Shown: in pieces, positions 36,858 to 49,300 of the stretch
Layout: each line of letters starts with the position of its first letter
How positions within the stretch are numbered: position 1 is the stretch's first letter
Made by a program: the position numbers and the translations under genes
Source of the DNA: Gamsiella multidivaricata
Lineage: Eukaryota; Mortierellomycota; Mortierellomycetes; Mortierellales; Mortierellaceae
DNA length: 64,000 nt
Assembly: GCF_025024155.1 (NCBI RefSeq)
Contig: NW_026251760.1
Location: 62,001-126,000, forward strand
Direction: 5' to 3'
Notes under the pieces: generated by a model
Database searches by the model: none
The model's input: only the letters and a program-made list of their open reading frames with translations
Told to the model about the DNA's origin: nothing

Positions 36858-39708
36858 TTACAGAAGCGAGGACTCGTAGAAATCTGCATCAGCCGGATGT
36901 CTCTGCTCCTGCTGCTGCTGTTGCTTCTGACCCACTGGGGGGCGAGCTGCAGATCGGGGCGACAACGCGGGCTTCGAAGATGTAGGTGTTGGTGGTGAAG
37001 GGTATCCGCTGCCTTGTTGTTGCTGCTGCTGCTGCTGCTGGTTATTGTTGTTAGCGGCAGAAGATGGGGTCATCCTAGGTGAAGGTGCACCAAAGACCTC
37101 ACGCTCCACATGAATGGGCTGCAGATGGTGGAGCTGATGGGCCGGGGTACGTTGCTGCTGGATATATTGCGTAGGCGACGTTGGGGAAGTCGCAGAAGGA
37201 AGCGTCCTCGCGTTCTTATCAACCGCCGCAAGAACATCCTGGTAGAATCCATCGCCTATCGAGGACACAGATCCTGAGCTGGAAAAATTCATCTGTGGTT
37301 GAGTATTTAAAGGAACAGGATACTGCGGCTGGCGCTGCTGCTGGAACGGACTTGAAGCAGCGCTATAAGTTCCGTCCGGGGAGCGAACAGGCGAGAGCGC
37401 ATTCTGTTGCTGCTGCTGGACCATAGGGACGCTGCTAGATGGGGATGTGTTTATGACAGGAGGGCGCGCGTGGGCAGAAGCCGGGCTTGGGACCTCGGTC
37501 TCCATGAGTCTCATCTTGATATCATCCTCATCCTCACTCCTATCCTCGTATACGTCCTCGTAATCATCGTCGCTTTCGTCGTCGCCATGGTGACTCAAGC
37601 GCTCTTGGTGCTGGTGCTGAAACTGAGATGGCTGAGCCTGACTTTGGTTCGTCGCTGAGACCTCAATAGGACCGGAGACAGGAACGCCCGTGAACTTGAC
37701 GGATTTCTTACGCTGGACCCCAGGCGCACCCTCGGTGGTACTCGTACCTTGGGCCGACTGTTGCTCCGCAGGCCGTGTCTTGGCCAAAGCTGATAGAGGA
37801 ACAATGGGTACCGGGGCTTCTTCCTCGTCGTCATCCTCGTCGTCACCTAAAGGCTGAGAGTAGGCACCAAAGATGGTATCGCGGTAGCCGTTATAGACAG
37901 GCGCACCGTCTTCATCGAGCTCGGTCTTGTCATCGTACAGTGTAGGGTTGAATGGATGAGCGGGCGCAGCTGTCTCTGCAGGTGCAGGTGTAGGAATAGG
38001 TGCTGGCGCAGCGGCAGATGCTGGAGCCTGGATCTGGGGAGGCTGGGATGCCAGCTGCGGAGCAGGTTGAGGAATTGCCTTTTCTTGTTGCTCCTGCTGT
38101 TGTTGCAGCAGCTGCTGCTGTTGCTGCTGTTGCTGACGCTGCAACATGCGCTGTTGTTGCTCATATTGATGCTGTTGGACGTCTAATGGCTGCATCTCAA
38201 TTTCCCTCAAGCGAGGCGTAGTAGAGCGGAACATGGGGCTCTGGCTTGGCACCACATTGTTCACGTGCTGGTTCTGCGCAGGTTGACGTTGAGCCTGAAC
38301 AGGAAGGTTCGAGTCCTGTTGATGGGCAGCAACACCAATAGCAGCACCGGTAGCCGCAGCCATAAGCTCACGGTCCTGGAAGGGGTTCTGTTGGTGCTGC
38401 TGGCGAGGGTTACTCAGGATTGATCGCTCCGAGGGTGGTCCAATTGCGCCTGCATGCATCATTGAGTTCGAGTCGTTACGCTGGATCGGTGCATTGCCGC
38501 CATTGTTGGTGTTCGTCATACGAATGTGAGCGGGATCATACGCGGACTCGGGTTCAGACTCGATCGAGTCGCGGTTCTGCTGATAGGGATTTTGGGTGCG
38601 CTGCATGGGGCTACCCATGCCGTAGGGCTGCTGCTGCTGCTGCTGCTGCTGCATTGGGCGAGAAGGCTGCTGGTTGAGCTGGGGAGGTTGATAGGGCTGG
38701 TGCTGCTGCCTGGGCGAGAGGGATGTGGCCCCGCCCATCACGACAGAAGCCATAGCTGTCTCCTCTGGTCCATCAAAGGGATTCCTGATACCATTGCTGC
38801 TTGCATACATCGGGTGCTGGGATCGAGGGCCGCCATCTTGTTGGTGCTCATCTGGACGAGGAGGACGTGGGCTAGGGCCTGACAGAGGGACTGGTACCAT
38901 GTCAGCTTCCTTATCGTTAAAGATGGCTGGTCCACCTGGAGGACCGGAGCGGGCAATGGATGTCTCGCTATAGCTATCCTTTGTATCCTCCAAACGAGTG
39001 TGCTCGCTACGTTCGCGAACGCGACGGCGATGTCTGAAGAAGAAGATGAGTGCGACAAGTATGAGGAAGGCAGCCACTCCGCCGATGATGCCGCCCAAGA
39101 CGGTGCCAGAGAGTCCTGATTGCCCAGCGTCATGGGTCGGTGTTGCATTCGCTCCGGCAGCGCCAGTAGCTGTGGTGCCCGTGGGGGCAGGCACAGGGCT
39201 CGTGGTTGTGACAATTGCGCCACTAACATTGAACTGGTTCGTGCTGACACTTTTCAGATCATCAGCTCCTGTGTAGTCTGCGTAAAAACTATGCTGTTGT
39301 TCCAAAGGCAGAAAAGATGTTTCCAGGAGAAGGGCTATTAGAGAACTGTTACGGATAGCGGAGCTTAATCTAAAGCATTCATTGCGTGAAGGAGTCGCCT
39401 ACCAGTCCACCGGTTGCCTCGCTGGGAATGGTGGCCTGCACCTGAAGCAGATCTTGCTTAATTCCTTTGTTGAGGTCATAACTCTGCCCGGTCAAGGCAC
39501 GGAGAACCAAGTTGAAGGGAGCGACATTTAAGGCGGTAGCATTGACGTTGGCCTGGGCCCACCTGATGGTCATAATTTCACCAGGATTGATCATGGTAAT
39601 GTTGATGGGTAAGAACTTGATGTTGGCGGCGACGCCGTTGATCCAGGACAGGGACGACAGAGCCACCAGGGCCACGGTGGCCGTGCATTTCGAGGAAAGG
39701 ATCTGCAT
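36858..39708 (-). CDS. Kre9/KNH-like-domain surface protein with long Gln/Pro-rich cytosolic tail
   Basis: Two exons on the minus strand: 39708-39403 and 39293-36858, 913 residues. Residues 1-29 form a signal peptide. About 30-130 resembles the Kre9/KNH domain of fungal wall proteins (MINPGEIMTIRWAQ near the start, LKSVSTNQFNVSG at the end). A Thr/Pro/Ala-rich, probably O-glycosylated stalk follows. The transmembrane span is at about 164-188 (GTVLGGIIGGVAAFLILVAL) with a HRRRVR stop-transfer. The cytosolic tail of about 720 residues is Gln/Pro-rich with acidic patches (DDEDDDEEEA, SDDDYEDVYEDRSEDEDD) and Ser/Thr-Pro sites. The layout is that of a wall-sensing receptor, but this role is inferred. 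The intron was placed at CTG|GTAGGC and CAACAG; a phase-1 alternative (G|GTGGAC) also exists and would change a few residues. Confidence 0.82.
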
Positions 39709-40192
39709 TGTGATCTCTATCTAGTAAAGATGTCAAATCAGCTAGTGAGCACACAGCCCTGAACCATCGTATTGAGTTTCTGTAGATGTCTTGCAGGACA
39801 AAACCCGTTCTCATCCATGGCTCTGAGTTGCTCACGATATTTTTGAACTTCAACTATAAATTGAGCCCCTAAGCAGTACATGGAAATGCAAGGTTGCATT
39901 GCACATGCCCCTCGCTACGACGAGCGGGGTATATGAAGAAGGTGGGCGCCAATGCTGGACAAAGATTATTGACGGGGGGAAATAGTCGCCGCTGGACAGC
40001 TGGAGGACATCCAGGAACATGGATGGTTTCTTTCTGATGGGAGATAGAGTTGGCGAGCATCCCACAAAAAAATAAAAGAGCGAAATGAAAGAACGGCGGA
40101 GACCAATAGAAATTGGAGTCGATGGCACTCCTACATGTCAGATTTTTTATCTAAATGGATACAGTTGCTGCTGGATTGGAAAGTCATCCTCT

Positions 40193-40349
<157 letters not shown>

Positions 40350-41982
40350 CTTCCTGCTCCTGTTGTTGCTTTCAGACAGCTGCAGTTGTGTTTAACAAGT
40401 AAAGCACAAGAGCAAGCCCGTTACAACTTTTTTCCTCCCCCTGAGGCCAAGAAAACTCAATTAAAAATTAGTCGGACTAATTCGTCACACGCACCTTTCG
40501 TTTTGCTGGCGATAGAGACAAGCTGTGTTGAGAGTTGGAGTAAGAGTTAGGGCAAGGGAAGGAAAGTGAAGTAGGCGGGTCGAGATGGATGTCCTTGTCA
40601 GAGTGAGGGGAGAGTGTAAAGAAGGACCGGGGCTGTAGGTCGGAGTGGTGGCGTTAGGGACAAGTGAGAGAGCTGTAACACTGCAGACGCCCTGGCGAGA
40701 GGAAGGGGCGACGGCAAAGGGATAGGGAAAAGGGTGTTCAGGAAGGAGAGGAAGATGAGAGGGGGAATGAAGCGGTGGCGAAGGAGTCGAAGAAGGAGCT
40801 GAAGGGAGGTAAAGAGCGGCCTGTCCTGAGAAGATGGGGACACAAAAAAGACGATCGATAACACTCCCCGTCTGCCTGGCAAATAAAGTCTTCAATAATT
40901 AGACCAGAGTAGGCGCCAGCTTCATATCGTTTCTCTATAATAATACTAGTCCACTAATCTTACGCATGGCTTCTGTCGAGACAATCTCGGACATGTCTAT
41001 TTCTCTCATGGAACACAAATGTAATTATCATCTTCATCGCGCTAGTCCGCCCGATCCTCTTCATCTTGCCCTCTTTTGCCTGTGAGTTTTACCGGAACCG
41101 GGGAAAAGCCTTAACTTAGCACCTACAAATAAAAGTCCGGCAGCAAAGTGATAGCGAAGCGAGCCGCACCAATTGCAGCTCAGACACAGTATCGTGAATG
41201 GATACCTTTTATTAACGTCCATGACGGGGTAAGTCTATCCATATGAATGTCATCATGTCAAGAGCCGCTGCAATACCTGTTACCATGGACATTTACTTTT
41301 TCCCAGGTTGTATGTGGATGTAGTATGGAAAGAGGTGCTTCGCACTTCCTCAGAGACCAGCTAGCGCATCTTGCGCCCAGGCTCATTTAATAATTTATTG
41401 CGTGTTATACTAATATATGCGAACCTTATTCTAAAAATTGCATCTCCTCCATTTGTACAAACGCCCAAAGGAGGACACACGTCGCTAACTTGGGTCTCCC
41501 CAGCAGGGGAAACCGACACACGCGTCCATCCGCTCATCGAGGCCGTCTTCTCTCTCTTTCAGGACCTCAACGGGCCAGCGCGAGAGACACGTGCTGGATG
41601 CTTCGGAACGCTCTATGAACAAAAGCTGCACGCCCTTGCTTTCATCCCTTGAGTTTCCAAGCGGCTGCTCTTCAGCCACCGGGCTTGCAAGCCATCATGC
41701 CCGCAGAACATATCTTACGCGTATGTTGTCTTACATTTTCATTCTTTGATCCTCGAGAGGAAATAAGTCGCGCCCTCCCTTACTTTCCTTTATTGCGATG
41801 TCCCTACGCGCCACGCGGTAATAGCATGCTGAACGACACAAGGCGCTCCCACAAGAGTTTTCGCATATCGGTGTTGGCTGCACGACTGCATAGACGCTTG
41901 CATATTTGATTACATCTTATGCAACCGTGCAAGCAACCGCCAACAGGAGATAGCTAGACTAGCTGAGTGTGGATATTGACGT

Positions 41983-42025
41983 GCGCCCCCCCCCCCCCCC
42001 CTCCAAAAAAAAAAAAAAAAAAAAA
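41983..42025. repeat. poly(C)-poly(A) homopolymer junction
   Basis: About 18 C, then CTCC-type sequence, then about 21 A. No flanking duplication was seen. Confidence 0.85.
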
Positions 42026-42370
42026 GGCTACTGCCGTTGTTGTTGATGCATTTGCCATGCCACTCGATGCTCTCAGCTTCCATCGACCCAGCACGCGGAT
42101 GCTGTCCATGGTCCTTTTGTGGGCGAAAAGATGCATGATTTTATTTATCTTTTCACCCCTGATTTTCGTTATCCTTCTTTAGGATCCTTCTACTTTCCGA
42201 ATTTACGACTTTTCATTTCTCCTTTTCTTCCTTTCTGTTGCCACCGAAGGTGTAACGACAGTGATATTGATCTCCCGACACCCCACCCTTTGTACATATT
42301 CCGCAGACCCATCCTTCTTTCACCATCTACTCCTTGGGATGCACTCGGCGCTGTTAAAACACCCTCCGGA

Positions 42371-44346
42371 ATGACCATTGCTGCTCCACACTCTGATTTT
42401 CGGTACCTGTCCTTCTTCTCTATCAACCGCACAGCCTCCGCAATCAACACCCTGCAGTCAGGATGCCCACCATCACCCAGCAAACCAATAGATCGATGGA
42501 CGCTCTTGCAAGACCGAGAATGCGATCTGGAGTATTATGAGACCTACTTTCGTAATAAGAGTAAGACATCTCCGACATCTGTTTGCATTCACCGCCAAAA
42601 GAATCTTTCCTCGCAGAATCTACCCGTAGCTGTGCATTAACATCTCTTATTGTTCGTGGACCGCAAAGCTCATTACAATTACGTGGCTGCAGCATCTGTC
42701 CAAGGACCTGTCATCGTGTCCATTGTAATCGATCAGAAGGATTGCATCAGGATCCTTATCAGAACGGCCCAGGTACGTCCGCTCTATAACATATCGCGAT
42801 GTCTTGTTGTCTGGCCTATACTTATGAGGAAAATTCGTGATCTTTGATATATAGGGCAGCAAAAGAATCGACCACCCAATGTCGGCATTATCAATTCCCT
42901 GGTACAGAAAAGCCTTTGGCATTTCTTACTCTTGGATTCTAAGCCAGACCTGCCCAGCGTTACCGATTCAGCAGTTAGGGCTATGCCAGCATCCGGAACT
43001 GCCTCGAGAGCTAGTGCGGATGGAGGAGCGGCAGGTTATCCGGTGCTACAAGTTTGGAATCTACCAGCTGTTGCCTGGACAGACATTGGAGCACCAAGGA
43101 TTGGCGAATCCGTGCGGTAAGAGGAAGAAGTAAAGTCTATGGACATCTGTACGCGTCTGCGTACTCATGATTGTGTTATGCTCCGAGGAATTTTTATTGA
43201 GATAAACAAGTTGTGCGCATTCAGGGGGAAAAGAGGGGGTGGGGGATGATGTTGCTTGGTAGATTTGCAGATGAGGGAGGGGCGAGAGCCTGCAATGATA
43301 GTAAATGGATGCATAGCATTTACAAGGGAGGGTTATGCCACTAATCCGATGTTGTTCTCGACTTTGATGTATACAAAAGATGCATGCACGCCAGATTTTA
43401 TGGATTTTGTTCATTGGCTCGGAGAGCCGATTCGACTTCATGGCTGGAAGGAGTACAGAGCAGGGCTAGATGTCAATGGTAAGGATGGATAATGCTGTTC
43501 CCTGTATCGCCCATGCCACACGATGTCCTTTGCATCATTCACAAACTCTGTATTTCCGCATGTGTAGGTGATATCACTGGAGAAAAATCCATTTTCACAA
43601 AGTGGAACGACTACCAAATCATGTTCCACTGTGCGCCTTTTATGCCGTTCAATCCTAACGACCATCAGCAAGTCGAGCGCCGCCGGTTTATCGGAAACGA
43701 TATCGTACGTTTATTTTTTTCATAGCGCGAATTATGAAAAAGAACACCAACACCCTTTTCGCGTTAACAATGCTCACGCGTATCTTTGCTCTTTGTATTG
43801 GGGAACAGGTCGTCATCGTCTTCAAGGAGAGCGATGACGAAGAGCAGTTTGACTTAAGTAGTGTTGGGTCCCGTCAAAACCGTAAGGAGCTACGTTGCAT
43901 CAAAATGAAGCGCGTCCATAATTTCAGTTGTTTGTTGAGTCTCAATATAATTCAACACCTGACCATTCAATTGCCGCGGAATAGACATCGTCTGTATTGT
44001 ACGGCCTATCCCAAGCGGCACGTCCTTAAAACCTCAATCCTACCGTGTTGCCATCGCTGTTAAGAATGGCATTCGCAACTTCCCGCCGCTTGATTTTCCA
44101 GCTGTTCTTCAACGAGACGCGGCATCGCGGGATCTACTGCTGCTAAAATGTAAGGACTCTCTTGAGACATTAATAGTGTAGACTCGACATCCTTCACGTT
44201 CTCATATACAGTCCGTTACACGTGTCTGTTCCATCCATATAGTGATTTGCGGAGAGCGAGCAGCATACAAGGCCGAGGCGTTTGCAACACAGCTCGTGCG
44301 CACAAGAGAGGCGTTGTTACGGGACGTTATCGAGACACATCGCTGA
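42371..44346 (+). CDS. compact Rap/Ran-GAP domain protein
   Basis: Eight exons: 42371-42560, 42669-42772, 42855-43116, 43380-43478, 43568-43704, 43809-43881, 43985-44149, 44243-44346, giving 377 residues. Rap-GAP landmarks appear in order: RWTLLQDRECDLEYYETYF, IRILIRTAQ, CYKFGIYQLLPGQTLEHQG, DFMDFVHWLGEPIRLHGW, IFTKWNDYQIMFHCAPFMP, RRFIGNDI with the catalytic Asn at about 262, VIVFKESDDEEQFDL, NHIVCIVRPIPSG and YKAEAFATQLVRTREALL. The domain stimulates GTP hydrolysis by Rap-type (or Rheb-type) small GTPases. The start is uncertain: 42371 is the first ATG before the conserved block, but the frame is open upstream. Exon 3 is also ambiguous: an acceptor 6 bp downstream opens another frame for part of it. 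The last introns restore conserved sequence, so the gene is probably intact. Confidence 0.82.
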
Positions 44347-45309
44347 GATGAAGACGCGGATTGCGCGAGAAGACAGGGTTTGACTCGCAACATGAGTAGC
44401 CTCTGATGGATGACACCGAGCAGAAATTGACAACCTGTGGACCTTACTGGTGAAAGGCCGATTGTTCTCTTTAGAGTGGAGGGCCTTAAATTTTTCTCAT
44501 TGTACCCGCACTAGTGTCTTCAAGCATCGCATACCTATCCTTTTAATTGCAAACTGTGCATGAACTTTGCCTCCACAAAGGACGGGTTAGGTCTTTCGTC
44601 TGTCCTGGCGACCTTGACGCGTACACGCTTGGACACCAAAGCTTGTTCACACTCCAGTGTCTGCTTTTGCAGGTGTGGAGAGATTTTGTTACTTTATATA
44701 CACATGCATATAGACAGGTTCGTCCTGATGTGGAGCAGAACGATTGGGGAGATCCCGGAGATTAATAATGTAATATAATTCGCATAGATACGAAAGACTA
44801 GCCTCGTGTGGGATGGCTTAGTCGTTCTCCTCGTGCTTCGTACTGGATCGGAATTGTGCCTGGCCATGTCAATGTATTGAGTGAGCTTTAATCATGTGCG
44901 AATGAATGATGTGGACGAAGCTGTACGCGTTACAAAAGACATAGATTTGTACAAAAAAAAAGGAAGAGTGGAGGTCCAGGGACAGCGATAACAACAACGG
45001 TACAGCGGTGATCGAGGGAACTGCAGAGCTGGATGGAATAGGCGAGTAGGCTGTAAAGCATCGAAGCGATGTGCGAGTGAATTGTAATGTGCACTTTGTG
45101 GGGTGACTTTTGCGTTTTCTTCTTTGGGCTGATTGGAGGAAGAAAGAGCGCAAGAGCCGGCGTTCATTTCCCATTGCTGCATCGGACCACATCCCCGTAT
45201 GTCAACATAAGAAAAAGAAACGGAGTGGAGAGAGTCTTTCCCTCCTCCACTCTGCCCGTGGGCTAGGTGTGTGTGTGTGGGGCGGGATGCATATGATGCA
45301 GTCGACTTG

Positions 45310-45530
45310 TGTTGTTTCCGCTTATCTTTTCTTCCTACCCTTCTTCTTCTTCCCTCCATCTCTTCGTCTTTCCCTTTCCCTCTCTTTTCCCTCTCTCACT
45401 CTCACTCTCTCACACACACTCTCTCTCGCTCACCCCCACTCATCCACTCACTCACTCACTCTCCTTCTCTACTTCTCTACTTCTCTTCTTCTCTACTTCT
45501 CTCCTTCTCTCCTCTCTTACTCTACTCTGC
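45310..45530 (+). promoter_or_regulatory. polypyrimidine promoter/leader tract
   Basis: Over 200 bp almost entirely C and T on the plus strand, with CTCT, CACT and TTCTCTAC repeats. Similar tracts precede other genes here (12930-13030, 14770-15020, 53040-53480), so it probably marks a promoter or transcription start zone. Confidence 0.45.
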
Positions 45531-45692
45531 CCTCAATTGGATCTTCACTCCTTCATTCCGTATCGGGAAGCAAGGCAACGAAGTGCACAGCACGCGACCA
45601 GTTACTGGCATACCATTGACTCGACCCAACCCGACTCGACCTTCACCCTACCTCTGGATCCCAATCTGCAGCTCTACTCCGCGATTGACCCT

Positions 45693-45728
45693 TGTTCCTG
45701 TTCCTGTTCCTGTTCCTGTTCCTGTTTC
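45693..45728. repeat. (TTCCTG)n microsatellite
   Basis: About six tandem TTCCTG units in the presumed leader of the 46399 gene. Confidence 0.85.
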
Positions 45729-46398
45729 GAATTTGATTCCCTACCAGGCGATACCTCCCAGCAGTTCGATTCAAGGTTAGTCTTTGAGCACAGCACCAGT
45801 GGTAACTGCTGTGTTGTTCGTGCATGCTGATATTTTGGCGGTTCCCTGCATTTCGCGCCTTCAAGGGCGAGAACTCATTTCGTGATGACAAGTCATGGAG
45901 TTCTGACTAGCGTTCTTACAGTTGCGCATCCAATAGGACCCTTCAATTTCCAGGCGCAGCTCGAACAAGCAACAGCCAGTTCTTGCAGGACACAACCCCG
46001 CCGATTTAGATTTTCCTCGCCTCGACTTATCAGACACCCCTATTGCAAGGGAGGTCCGTCTCTTGCCCACTTTCCTGTTTGACGGTTTCGGCTCACACTC
46101 GCATAAGAGCAGGAGAGCAGGAGACCACTCTTACATTTAAGTCGATTCTTCTTACTACAGGTAAGCAAGCAGGGCGAATGCGCCTTTAATTATGCGTAAA
46201 CAAATGGGAGTGTTGTTCTCGTTGCTAGGTTACACCTCCATCCGGCACAGGGGAAGAGGCTCACCTGTGTAAAACCTGCTCTTTGCCTGTGTGTATAGAA
46301 AGGCTCCAATTCTCCAAAAGCCGACGCGCCGCTGGAAGCATCTGCAGGTGGACTAACAATACGGCAAGAGCTAGACGACTAGCACATTGTACAGCACC

Positions 46399-49300
46399 AT
46401 GGCCAAGCGGGACTCGGACAAAAACACTCAGCAGTATCGAAGAGCTAGCGAAGACATCGTGGCAGAAACATATACGGCATATACGGATTCATCATCGAGT
46501 ATACCTGTTTCCGATGATGCCAGTCAATTCTCGAAGGAGACGACCAGCGATCGCAAAAAGAAGGGCTGGACAAAGTCCCTGAGAAAGGCCACCAGCTCGA
46601 TTCTTTACATGGCCATGCCCCCAACAAGTGCGGACAATGTGCCGATGGTCGTTGCTCAAACACCCATGTCGCCAGATCGACTTATCCCAGCCCTGCATTC
46701 TCCCATTTTGCAGTCGCCCTCACTGATGACCGTCTCGCCCATGTCAACACTTACACCAACTTCACCATCAACAGTAACGTCCGCCCTCTATGTGCCCGTT
46801 TCCTCGACCGCAGCGTCGTCCACAGCATCTGTCGCGTCATCTTCCGTCGCGTCGACGTCATCTCACAAACTTCGCACCAGCATGGAACCGATGATAGGAT
46901 ACCCTGGGTCAGGTAACTCTGCTCACTCAAGCACAGCTCACCATAAACAGCGATCTTCATCTACCGCCTCTTCGACTTCATCTTCAGCCCCCCAAAAGAA
47001 ATCTTTGAAAGGAAAGGAGAGAGCGGAGCCGATTTTGGCGGATTTACCCAATGAGAGCAGCCAGGCACGCGCCAAATCCGTCGATAGCCCAGTGGCAGCT
47101 AGATTCATACCACCAGCATCTCCACCCTCCTCGAAACCCAGTCAGACTCATATCAAGCATACAAACAGTGCCAGCCTCGCAGCAGCGAGTATTCCAGGCT
47201 CATTGGGATCTGCAGGAGCCTACAACGAAATCCAGAAGACGTTACCTTCTCCACCGCTCTCGCCCATGTATGTCACCAGTGAATCGAGGAACGGAAACCA
47301 TGCAGTGGACCAAAAGAAATCAATAGCCACGCTTAAAGCGATCGACCAAGTGCTGTTTGCAACCTCTGGTCAATCCGCCCAGCAAGCTGAAGAAGAACAA
47401 ATTATTGTCATCCAGAGGGACATCAAGCCAGACCATTTGCCCATGCTCCCACCAAATATCTCGAGGCTTAGCTTTGCTCTCGATGCTGGTCCTGAGCGGG
47501 TGGATGCATCGACCGCACCAAGTCATCCCGATCTTTTGGACAGTAAAGTGGATCACAAGACCAAGGATGTCAAAGAGAGGCACAAGGCCCAGACAACGAA
47601 GACTCGCGAGGATATAATCCTGGAATCATTTGAGGACGCAGACGTAGAAAATGAGCAACAAGAGCCAGAGGCCGAACAACAGCAGATTCAGGAGAGCGGT
47701 GCCGCCCTTTCATTGCCAGGAGCATTTCCGGGCGCTTTCTCGGATGTAGCGGTCGCAGAAAAACTGCAGCCAAAACAAGCAACGGCCCCCGCTCCATTAC
47801 CATCGGTATCCCGCCCTGCGAAGTCGATCGCGAGAAAGTTGCAATCAGATCAGAGAGTTGCCTCTGTTCCTGCACCACCAGCTCCTCTGCCTATTCAGTC
47901 GCCACCAGCTGCAGATGTAACACATGTTGTCGAGACCACCGTTATCAGAGCGCCAAAAGTTGAAATTGCTCGACAGACAGCGCCATCGGAGCGGAATCAA
48001 CAAAAGCCAAAGGGCCTAATTGTGGACGCTCCTAGATCCCCTGTAACTCCTTTGCGGTCGCTGTCAATATCTCGCAGGTCATTAAAGGACGCAGACGGTC
48101 CCAAGCCAATCAAGAATGCTCCCTGGCTGTGGCACCAGGATGGAATCCATCACCAGCGCCTAGAGTCGCATCAAATCTTGACTAAGGAGCAGGTGTTCGA
48201 GCTGTACCATTTGGATCTGGAGCAAGACGGGCCCAACGGCTTTTTCTTGTTCAAGCTGGTCAAAAGGTTCAAGAAGCAGGATTCTTCCTTGATGGCAATT
48301 TCTTCGGCCTTGCTAGACGCAGAGCTGACCGCGTCCCCTGCCTCATCTCCAACTACGCCCACTGCCATTCTCGAGTCACTCGAGGCCGTCTCGGTGTCCC
48401 AAAAGCTGAAGCGACAGCTGCTGCTACAGAAACGTAAGAAGCAACGAAAGTCATCCAACGACAATGAGGAGGATGAGAACCTGGAGGCGTTGTTGACGAT
48501 GACGAACAATAATACGAGTCTGCAAAACTTGAACTCGTCACTCCAGGAGGTCATTGATGCAGTCGACTCTTTGAAGGATATGAAGGACGGAGAAGAGTGG
48601 TCAAGTCTTTTGAGCCAGTCCCGCCAGGTCACCCATATTCCATCTCAACCCAAGAAGCCATCGTATCCGGACAGTGAAGGAGAGTATACATCGAGGGATA
48701 AAGATGCCATGGATATCGACTTGCTGGAGAAGAGAAGGGGTGTCTATGCTACAGGACGGCTGGATGGGACGAATCTTTTGCCCAAGAAGAAATACAAGGC
48801 ATCTCAGAGACGATCGTCAGTGTCGGCAGCATCCCGAATGGCAAGCATTGGCTCACCTACTACACCTGGAAGCAACGGTGTCGATTATGGTGCACAGGAT
48901 GGTGCAGGAAACGAGCGGCGCGGCTCTGATGCGACGGACGGGCCATCAACACAACAGTTTAAGAAGCAGGCTGTCAGTCAGCTGCACATCTATAGCCGAA
49001 ACGGACTCAAGTTCAAGTTTGATGTCATGGAGGACAACGAGCTGCATTTTGTGGAGGCATCAAAGAAGTACACTTTCATGGATCCATTGGCCGCCCATCG
49101 ACAGCCAGATCTGAATGGGAATAGCGATGGAATCTCGCCACTGCGATCGCCTACTCTGCCCCTTCCTTCCATTAGCCGCCGCACCAGCTCGGGAACAGCG
49201 TCAACAATCAATGACTCTAGCCGTCCCCGTCGCAGTGGTAGCACCAGGAGCAAGAGCACGCTCTCTTCTACGGGATCCGCTAGTGGTCGAAGGGTGTTTG

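Larger units (their letters stand above)
44347..46398. other. 2-kb intergenic region with pyrimidine-rich leader
   Basis: Holds a strong CT-rich tract at about 45310-45530, a (TTCCTG)n run at about 45693-45728 and several GTAAG/CAG combinations after it (for example near 46160). This suggests a spliced 5' leader for the 46399 gene. No coding region supported. Confidence 0.5.

Noticed and set aside
40485..40895. 136-codon minus-strand frame rich in Pro, Ser and Leu
   Set aside because: Its composition follows the pyrimidine bias of the strand. It looks like a leader or promoter tract of the Kre9-like gene rather than a protein.
44547..44765. Short plus-strand frame after the Rap-GAP gene
   Set aside because: Considered as an extra Rap-GAP exon, but the GAP protein already ends with the conserved C-terminal helix and a stop, and no splice connection is needed.
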